From the NCBI GenBank assembly GCA_030526455.1, contig JAUNCU010000027.1, positions 1 through 20,621 of the forward strand: 20,621 bases of DNA. The letters run 5' to 3'. The DNA is from Bacteroidales bacterium (GTDB lineage: Bacteria; Bacteroidota; Bacteroidia; Bacteroidales; Muribaculaceae). Made by a program: the position numbers and the translations under genes. The notes beneath the pieces were generated by a model. That model was not told the DNA's origin. It did not search any database and saw only the letters and a list, made by a program, of their open reading frames with translations. Position 1 is the first letter of the stretch. Each line of letters opens with the position of its first letter. Of this stretch, positions 15,393 to 20,621 are shown in pieces.

Positions 15393-16385
15393 ATGGCTAT
15401 TTTAGCATTTCAGAAACCAGACAAAGTATTGATGCTGGAAGCCGACAACACTTTCGGCAAATTCGAGTTCCGCCCATTGGAACCGGGTTATGGTGTTACT
15501 ATCGGCAATGCATTGCGTCGCATCCTTCTCGCTTCGCTTGAGGGTTATGCCATCTGCAACATTCGCATTGACGGTGTGAAGCACGAATTCGCCACCATCG
15601 CAGGCGTCAAGGAAGACGTGACCAACGTGATCCTTAACCTCAAAAAGGTACGCCTCAAGAGAGTGGTTGAAGACACCGAATTTGAAAAGGCTACCATCAA
15701 GGTTTCAGGCCAGGATGTGTTCAAGGCTGGTGACATCGGTAAGGTTCTCAACGGCTTCGAAGTTCTCAACCCAGAACTCGTGATCTGCCACATGGATCCT
15801 AGCACTAGTTTCCAGATTGACCTTAACATTAACAAGGGTCGCGGTTACGTGCCCGCTGACGAAAACCGCAGCGCTAACGACACCATCGATACAATCGCAA
15901 TCGATTCTATCTACACCCCTATTATCAATGTTAAGTACACTGTTGACAACTACCGTGTCGAACAGAAAACCGACTACGAGAAACTGACACTCGAAATTAC
16001 TACCGATGGCTCAATCCAGCCAAAGGAAGCGCTCAAGGAGGCTGCCAAGATTCTCATTCAGCACTTCATGCTCTTCTCCGACGAGAAAATCGCTCTCGAC
16101 GCCACTGAGACAGAAGGCAATGAAGAATTCGATGAAGAAGTGCTCCACATGCGCCAACTCCTCAAGACTAAACTTGTGGACATGGACCTCAGTGTTCGCG
16201 CCCTCAACTGCTTGAAGTCGGCTGAAGTTGAAACACTTTCTGAGTTGGTAGTCTTCAACAAGACCGACCTGCTCAAATTCCGTAATTTCGGTAAAAAGTC
16301 CTTGTTAGAACTTGAGGATCTCCTGGCTAATCTGGGTCTTTCCTTTGGTATGGACATTTCTAAGTACAAATTAGATAAAGAGTAA
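15393..16385 (+). CDS. rpoA: DNA-directed RNA polymerase subunit alpha
   Basis: Alpha dimerises to nucleate RNA polymerase assembly, and its C-terminal domain binds UP elements and activators. The 330-residue product has the N-terminal domain (about 1-235) with the GNALRRILLASLEG assembly motif at 38-51, an acidic linker near 239-250, and the alpha-CTD (about 255-325). In the CTD, VRALNCLK at 268-275 includes R269, equivalent to the DNA-binding R265 of E. coli, and GKKSLLELEDLL follows at 300-311. All parts are intact. It is 7 bp from rplQ. Confidence 0.99.
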   Translation: MAILAFQKPDKVLMLEADNTFGKFEFRPLEPGYGVTIGNALRRILLASLEGYAICNIRIDGVKHEFATIAGVKEDVTNVILNLKKVRLKRVVEDTEFEKATIKVSGQDVFKAGDIGKVLNGFEVLNPELVICHMDPSTSFQIDLNINKGRGYVPADENRSANDTIDTIAIDSIYTPIINVKYTVDNYRVEQKTDYEKLTLEITTDGSIQPKEALKEAAKILIQHFMLFSDEKIALDATETEGNEEFDEEVLHMRQLLKTKLVDMDLSVRALNCLKSAEVETLSELVVFNKTDLLKFRNFGKKSLLELEDLLANLGLSFGMDISKYKLDKE

Positions 16386-16392
16386 TTAAACG

Positions 16393-16863
16393 ATGAGACA
16401 TAATAAAAAATTCAATCACCTTGGTCGTACGAAAAGCCATCGTGAAGCCCTTTTGGCTAACATGACTATTTCTTTGATTCTTCACAAGAGAATCTTCACC
16501 ACCTTGGCAAAGGCTAAAGCACTTCGCATGTATGCTGAGCCTATTATCAACCGTGCAAAGAAAGACGATACTGCATCTCGCCGCGTTGTTTTCAGCTATC
16601 TCCAAAACAAGGAAGCAGTTAACGAACTGTTCACCAACGTTTCTCAGAAGATCGCTGACCGTCCAGGTGGCTACACCCGTATCCTGAAACTTGGCAACCG
16701 TCTTGGTGACAACGCTAAGACTTGCTTCATTGAACTCGTTGACTACAACGAAGCAATGCTCGCCGACAAGAAGAAAGCCGCTAAGAAGTCTACCCGTCGT
16801 GGTAGCAAGAAGGCTGCTCCTAAGGCCGAAGCCGCTCCAGTTGAAGAAGCTGCTGCTGAGTAA
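16393..16863 (+). CDS. rplQ: 50S ribosomal protein L17 (bL17) with Lys/Ala-rich tail
   Basis: bL17 lies on the 50S surface near the tunnel exit. The 156-residue product starts MRHNKKFNHLGRTKSHREAL and contains PGGYTRILKLGNRLGDNAKTC. Beyond the conserved core of about 120 residues, it has a low-complexity tail rich in Lys, Ala and then Glu (residues about 125-156), a common extension in Bacteroidota L17. It is the last gene of the superoperon and is followed by hairpins and an intrinsic terminator. Confidence 0.98.
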   Translation: MRHNKKFNHLGRTKSHREALLANMTISLILHKRIFTTLAKAKALRMYAEPIINRAKKDDTASRRVVFSYLQNKEAVNELFTNVSQKIADRPGGYTRILKLGNRLGDNAKTCFIELVDYNEAMLADKKKAAKKSTRRGSKKAAPKAEAAPVEEAAAE

Positions 16864-16869
16864 TTCTTC

Positions 16870-16906
16870 GATTTACCTTGAGGGTTTTCCCTCACGATGA
16901 TAAATC
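16870..16906 (+). other. Stem-loop between rplQ stop and the terminator
   Basis: GATTTA (16870-16875) pairs with TAAATC (16901-16906), and inside it TGAGGG (16879-16884) pairs with CCCTCA (16889-16894) around a TTTT loop. The unpaired internal loop is CCT on one side and CGATGA on the other. No T-run follows directly. It may protect the 3' end of the ribosomal transcript or assist termination; nothing shows which. Confidence 0.5.
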
Positions 16907-16912
16907 AAAATG

Positions 16913-16953
16913 CATCCGCTCATCGCATAATGTGATGAGTGGATGTTTTTTTT
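16913..16953 (+). terminator. Rho-independent terminator of the ribosomal superoperon
   Basis: A 15-bp stem CATCCGCTCATCGCA (16913-16927) / TGTGATGAGTGGATG (16931-16945) with a TAA loop and two G-T wobble pairs is followed at once by eight T (16946-16953). It is the only convincing intrinsic terminator seen in the window, and lies 50 bp after the rplQ stop. Confidence 0.9.
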
Positions 16954-16968
16954 ATATCCTTTTTTTAC

Positions 16969-16976
16969 TATCTTTG
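16969..16976 (+). promoter_or_regulatory. Candidate -7 promoter element for the GH18/GH9 operon (TATCTTTG)
   Basis: TATCTTTG fits the Bacteroides -7 consensus TAnnTTTG exactly. It begins 16 bp after the terminator T-tract and 71 bp before the GH18 ATG, predicting a leader of about 55 nt. The -33 TTTG element would fall in the T-run of the terminator and is only approximate. Its place right after a terminator and before a new operon makes it more credible than random matches. Confidence 0.6.
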
Positions 16977-17039
16977 TAATCCATAAACTTCATTTTAATA
17001 ATTTATTCTCGATACCTTTAACATCTCATATTCACGCTC

Positions 17040-18125
17040 ATGAAAATTGTGTTTTCAATTCTCATCATGGTGCTCACTGTGCTGAGCACGTTTACCCTTC
17101 AGGCGGCTACGCCTAAGAAGAAAATTTGCCTCGCTTATTGCACTTATTATGGCAACATGCTGCCCGATCCCGGTCTTGTGACCCATATCAACTATGGCTT
17201 CGCCGAACTCTATGTGGTGGATGGCGTGTATAAAACTTTCAAACTCCAGGGCAATGAGTCGCGCTTCCGCCAGGTGATGGCGCTGAAGGAGAAAAATCCC
17301 GATTTGAAGATTTGTCTCTCCTTTACCCACACCGTGAGCAACAGCGACAATCGTCAGGGCGGCGGTTTCTCCAAGATGGCGGCTTCGCCCGAGATGCGCA
17401 AGCAGTTTGCTGAAGATTGTCTCGCTTTCTGCAAGAAGTGGAACCTCGATGGCATCGACATCGACTGGGAATTCCCCGGCCTGTCGTGGAGCGGCCATGC
17501 TTCTAATCCCGCCATCGACACCAAGAATTACACCCTTTTGATGAAGCAACTGCGCGAAACCCTCGGCCCCGACTATCTGCTCACTTTCGCCGGCTATGTG
17601 ATGGATATGCAAAACACCGATTCGGGCAAGAAATACGTCGACATTCAGGCTGTGGTGCCTTACGTTGATTTCATCAACATCATGACCTACGACATGGACT
17701 CTGCTCCGGGATTCCAGTCGGCTATCATTTCGTCGACCTCCTATTACGACTGCATGTCGGCCATCCGCACTTATGCGAAGTTGGGCGTACCCTTCGAGAA
17801 GATGCTGCTGGGCATCCCGTTCTATCTTCGCCACAGTTTCGACGGCATCACCACCGTGGTCGACTACAAGCAGATTCAAAAACTCAAGGCTAACCCCAAT
17901 TTTGAGTTCGACCTCTGGGACGAAGAGGCCCGCACGCCCTATGCCCGCTACAAGGGTGCCTTCTACGGTTCCTACGACAATGCGCGCAGCATCGCCATCA
18001 AGGGTGAATGGATCCACAGCCTCGGCTTGGGCGGATTGCTCTACTGGGAGAATTCGGAAGACGACGAAAATATGACGCTGGCGAAAGCCTGCTGGCAAGC
18101 AATCACTAAAAACTACGAAGAATAA
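17040..18125 (+). CDS. Secreted glycoside hydrolase family 18 (chitinase-type)
   Basis: GH18 enzymes cut beta-1,4 bonds next to GlcNAc in chitin or related glycans by substrate-assisted catalysis using the 2-acetamido group. The 361-residue product has a Sec signal peptide (hydrophobic 4-20, likely cleavage near residue 22-23 after LQA/QAA) and no lipobox. The catalytic motif DGIDIDWE is intact: D137, D140, D142 and acid E144. Further barrel motifs are the SFT strand near 94-96, MTYDMD at 215-220 and the closing YW at 335-336. A short insertion between the last barrel strands (about 264-306) resembles a reduced chitinase insertion domain. No carbohydrate-binding module or C-terminal sorting domain is present. 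It shares one base with the next gene. An endo-beta-N-acetylglucosaminidase acting on N-glycans is an alternative. Confidence 0.9.
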   Translation: MKIVFSILIMVLTVLSTFTLQAATPKKKICLAYCTYYGNMLPDPGLVTHINYGFAELYVVDGVYKTFKLQGNESRFRQVMALKEKNPDLKICLSFTHTVSNSDNRQGGGFSKMAASPEMRKQFAEDCLAFCKKWNLDGIDIDWEFPGLSWSGHASNPAIDTKNYTLLMKQLRETLGPDYLLTFAGYVMDMQNTDSGKKYVDIQAVVPYVDFINIMTYDMDSAPGFQSAIISSTSYYDCMSAIRTYAKLGVPFEKMLLGIPFYLRHSFDGITTVVDYKQIQKLKANPNFEFDLWDEEARTPYARYKGAFYGSYDNARSIAIKGEWIHSLGLGGLLYWENSEDDENMTLAKACWQAITKNYEE

Positions 18126-20593
18126 TGAAACGTTTACTGTTGTGTTTCTCGCTTTTCTTGTTCGCAGCCACCGCTTTCGCTGGCTCGTGGATAAGAATCA
18201 ATCAGTTGGGATATCTCCCAAAAACTTCTAAAGTGGCCGTTTTCATGAGTGAAGAGGCTGTGTCGATCACTTCATTCCAACTCATCGACGTGTTCACTGG
18301 CAAGGAGGTCTACACTTCTAAAGCCGTGAAAGCCATGGGTGCACTGGGTGGAATGAAAGCCACTTACCGCCTTAACTTTAGCGATTTCACCCGTCAGGGC
18401 ACCTATCGCATCAAGGTGGGCGCTACCGAATCGCCCAATTTCCCCATCAATGGCCATGTGTATGATGGCACTGCCGATTTTGCGCTCAACTATATGCGCC
18501 AGCAGCGATGCGGATTTAATCCTTTCATGGGCGAAGAATGCCACCAGAAGGATGGTTTCATTCGCTATCATCCCACAAAAGAAGGCCAGCACATCGACGT
18601 GCGTGGTGGTTGGCACGATGCGGCCGACCTTTTGCAGTATACCAACACCTCTGCCAACGCCATCTACCAGATGCTTTTCGCCTATAAGCAAAACCCAGAT
18701 GCATTTGGCGATTATTATCAGGCAAACGGCCTTCCCGGTGCCAATGGTATCCCCGATATCATCGACGAAATCTACTGGGGCCTCGACTGGCTCGACCGCA
18801 TGAATCCTGAAAAGGGCGAACTCTACAACCAGATTGCCGACGACCGCGACCACATAGGCCAAAAACTTCCACAAAACGATCCAGCCGACTATGGACGCGG
18901 CCCTAACAACGGCCGCCCGGTTTACTTCGTCGACGGTAAGCCACAGCAGCGTGGCAAATTTATGAACGCCACGATGGGGGCGGGTAGCACTGCCGGTAAG
19001 TTTGCGAGCGATTTCGCTTTCGGTGCCGAAGTGCTGAAGCCTTTCTACCCTGAGTTTGCGAAGAAAATCGCTGCAAAGGCCGCCGATGCGCTTCAGGTGG
19101 GTATCGACAAGCCTGGCAACACACAGACGGTGTCGGTGGTTTCTCCTTATATATATGAGGAAGACAACTGGGTGGATGATATGGAACTCGGTGCTATCGA
19201 ACTTTTCCGTGCCACTGGCGATGCGCAGTATCTCACCAAGGCGGTGGAATATGGCCGTCGCGAGCCCGTCACCCCCTGGATGGGTGCCGATAGCGCTCGC
19301 CACTACCAGTGGTATCCCTTCATGAACATGGGCCATTACCAAATTGCGGCCACCACCAGCGATGCCCGTCTCAAAGCCGAATTCCTGCGCAACATGCGTG
19401 CTGGCATCGCCCGCACTCAGGAGCGTGCGCTCGCACATCCTTTCATGTGGGGCATCCCTGGCATTTGGTGTTCTAATAATCTCACCACTGCCATGCTCAC
19501 GCAGTGCATTCTCTATCGCACGCTCTCGGGCGACAATTCTTTCGAAGAGATGGAAGGTTCGCTGCGCGACTGGCTCTTTGGCTGCAACCCTTGGGGCACC
19601 AGTATGATTGTGGGATTGCCACAGGGCGGCACCTATCCTCACGCCACCCACAGCAACTGGGTTTTCCAGAACCTGGGTCATCCCGTTGGCGGCTTGGTCG
19701 ACGGTCCCGTATATAGCACTATCTTCAACAGTCTGCGTGGCGTGAACATCACCGACGATATGCCTCACGTTACGGCCAACGCTTATCTCCGCTTCCAGCC
19801 AGGCGATGTGGTTTATCACGACAACACCCACGACTATTCCACCAACGAGCCCACCATGGACGGCACAGCCTGCCTCACTTTCCCGCTCTCTTTCTACCAG
19901 AGCGAGGGTAGGGCACAGGTGGATGCCTCACAGGCCGACCGCAACGTCTACGATCACGGCGGCATCATCCAAGCCGATTCTAGCCAGAAGAAAATTTGCC
20001 TCGTGTTCACCTCTCACGACAAAACCGATGGCGCGCAGCACATCATCTCCACACTCAAGAAGCGCAATGTGAAAGGCGCGTTCTTCTTCACGGGCACATT
20101 CTTCGAGTCGTTCCCCGATATTGTGAAGCGCATCCAGGCCGACGGCCACTACATCGGTAGCCACAGTTACGGCCACCTGCTCTACGCGCCATGGGAAAAA
20201 CGCGACTCTCTGCTCGTGACCAAGGAGGAGTTCACGGCCGATATGCTCAAGAGTTTCTCGCTCTTGCAGCAGTTTGGCATTACTAAGGAAAAAGCCCCTT
20301 ATTTCATTCCGCCTTACGAGTATTACAACAGCACCGTTGCCTCTTGGGCGCATGATTTAGGCCTGCAAATTGTTAATTTCACGCCAGGCACAGGCTCCAA
20401 CGACGACTACACATGGCCAGGCATGCCTCATGAAGCCGAAAAATACCGCTCCAGCAAGTGGCTTTTCGACAACATGATGAAATTTGAGCGCAACCATTCG
20501 CTCAACGGCCACTTCCTCATGATTCACTTGGGCACCGACCCCGCGCGCACCGACAAGTTCTATAACAAACTATTGCTGTCCGCTAAAAGTTGA
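18125..20593 (+). CDS. Secreted GH9 glycosidase fused to a CE4-type polysaccharide deacetylase
   Basis: The 822-residue protein has a signal peptide (1-19, cut after AFA), an Ig-like N-terminal GH9-associated domain (about 20-112, starting WIRINQLGYLP), a GH9 (alpha/alpha)6 catalytic domain (about 115-592) and a C-terminal NodB-like deacetylase (about 612-820). In GH9, GGWHDAAD holds the likely base and partner (D165, D168), and YHDNTHDYSTNEPT holds the likely acid E575; the Asn expected later in that signature is Thr581. The cellulase PHHR motif is replaced by PHATH (505-509). In the deacetylase, HSYGH (H680, H684) matches the metal-binding motif, PPY is at 729-731 and H801 is the late catalytic His; motif 1 reads FTSHDKTD rather than TFDD. 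Some GH9 enzymes are cellulases and others are exo-glucosaminidases; the latter fits the fused deacetylase and the adjacent GH18. The ATG overlaps the GH18 stop. Confidence 0.88.
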   Translation: MKRLLLCFSLFLFAATAFAGSWIRINQLGYLPKTSKVAVFMSEEAVSITSFQLIDVFTGKEVYTSKAVKAMGALGGMKATYRLNFSDFTRQGTYRIKVGATESPNFPINGHVYDGTADFALNYMRQQRCGFNPFMGEECHQKDGFIRYHPTKEGQHIDVRGGWHDAADLLQYTNTSANAIYQMLFAYKQNPDAFGDYYQANGLPGANGIPDIIDEIYWGLDWLDRMNPEKGELYNQIADDRDHIGQKLPQNDPADYGRGPNNGRPVYFVDGKPQQRGKFMNATMGAGSTAGKFASDFAFGAEVLKPFYPEFAKKIAAKAADALQVGIDKPGNTQTVSVVSPYIYEEDNWVDDMELGAIELFRATGDAQYLTKAVEYGRREPVTPWMGADSARHYQWYPFMNMGHYQIAATTSDARLKAEFLRNMRAGIARTQERALAHPFMWGIPGIWCSNNLTTAMLTQCILYRTLSGDNSFEEMEGSLRDWLFGCNPWGTSMIVGLPQGGTYPHATHSNWVFQNLGHPVGGLVDGPVYSTIFNSLRGVNITDDMPHVTANAYLRFQPGDVVYHDNTHDYSTNEPTMDGTACLTFPLSFYQSEGRAQVDASQADRNVYDHGGIIQADSSQKKICLVFTSHDKTDGAQHIISTLKKRNVKGAFFFTGTFFESFPDIVKRIQADGHYIGSHSYGHLLYAPWEKRDSLLVTKEEFTADMLKSFSLLQQFGITKEKAPYFIPPYEYYNSTVASWAHDLGLQIVNFTPGTGSNDDYTWPGMPHEAEKYRSSKWLFDNMMKFERNHSLNGHFLMIHLGTDPARTDKFYNKLLLSAKS

Positions 20594-20621
20594 ACGAGCA
20601 TACGAACCCCATCCGCAATAC

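Noticed and set aside
17055..18098. A 347-codon open frame on the minus strand opposite the GH18 gene
   Set aside because: Same explanation: GH18 catalytic motifs prove the plus-strand frame, and the antisense translation is rich in His/Arg/Val without known domains.
18272..19831. A 519-codon open frame on the minus strand inside the GH9 region
   Set aside because: It lies antisense to a gene with clear GH9 motifs, has no recognisable domain, and arises because codon choice on the plus strand avoids stops in the opposite frame.

Overview
The window is the chromosomal ribosomal-protein superoperon of a Bacteroidota bacterium, most likely in Bacteroidales; the genus cannot be fixed from sequence alone, though Muribaculaceae or Prevotella-like lineages would fit. 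The reasons: fusA is followed directly by rpsJ with no tuf between them, secY is followed by map-infA-rpmJ with no adk, uL36, uS14 and uS4 are all zinc-free types, most start codons have only AT-rich sequence and no Shine-Dalgarno, and two intergenic sites match the Bacteroides -7 promoter form TAnnTTTG.

Layout, all on the + strand. Bases 1-1907 are the 3' nine-tenths of fusA (EF-G). Bases 1926-7487 hold the S10-type cluster (rpsJ rplC rplD rplW rplB rpsS rplV rpsC rplP rpmC rpsQ rplN). Bases 7513-13801 hold the spc-type cluster (rplX rplE rpsN rpsH rplF rplR rpsE rpmD rplO secY map infA rpmJ). Bases 13836-16863 hold the alpha-type cluster (rpsM rpsK rpsD rpoA rplQ). rpmD (59 aa) and rpmJ (38 aa) are very short genes. 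Most gaps are under 50 bp. The three longer ones (71 bp before rplC, 86 bp before rpsH, 156 bp before rpsD) contain foldable sequence and are the places to look for ribosomal-protein feedback control. No convincing intrinsic terminator is seen until after rplQ, where a hairpin with a T8 tract closes the superoperon.

Bases 17040-20593 are a separate two-gene operon with its own candidate promoter just after that terminator. It encodes a secreted GH18 chitinase-type enzyme. The second gene overlaps it by one base (TAATG) and encodes a secreted 822-aa protein joining an Ig-like domain, a GH9 glycosidase and a C-terminal NodB/CE4-type polysaccharide deacetylase. The three catalytic domains together suggest degradation of a GlcNAc polymer: GH18 cuts the chain, the deacetylase converts GlcNAc to GlcN, and GH9 removes GlcN (or a related sugar). 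That pathway is an inference.

The most interesting points are this glycosidase/deacetylase pair, the rpsD leader with mutually exclusive hairpins, and near-perfect Shine-Dalgarno sequences confined to rplW and rplF in an otherwise SD-less gene set.
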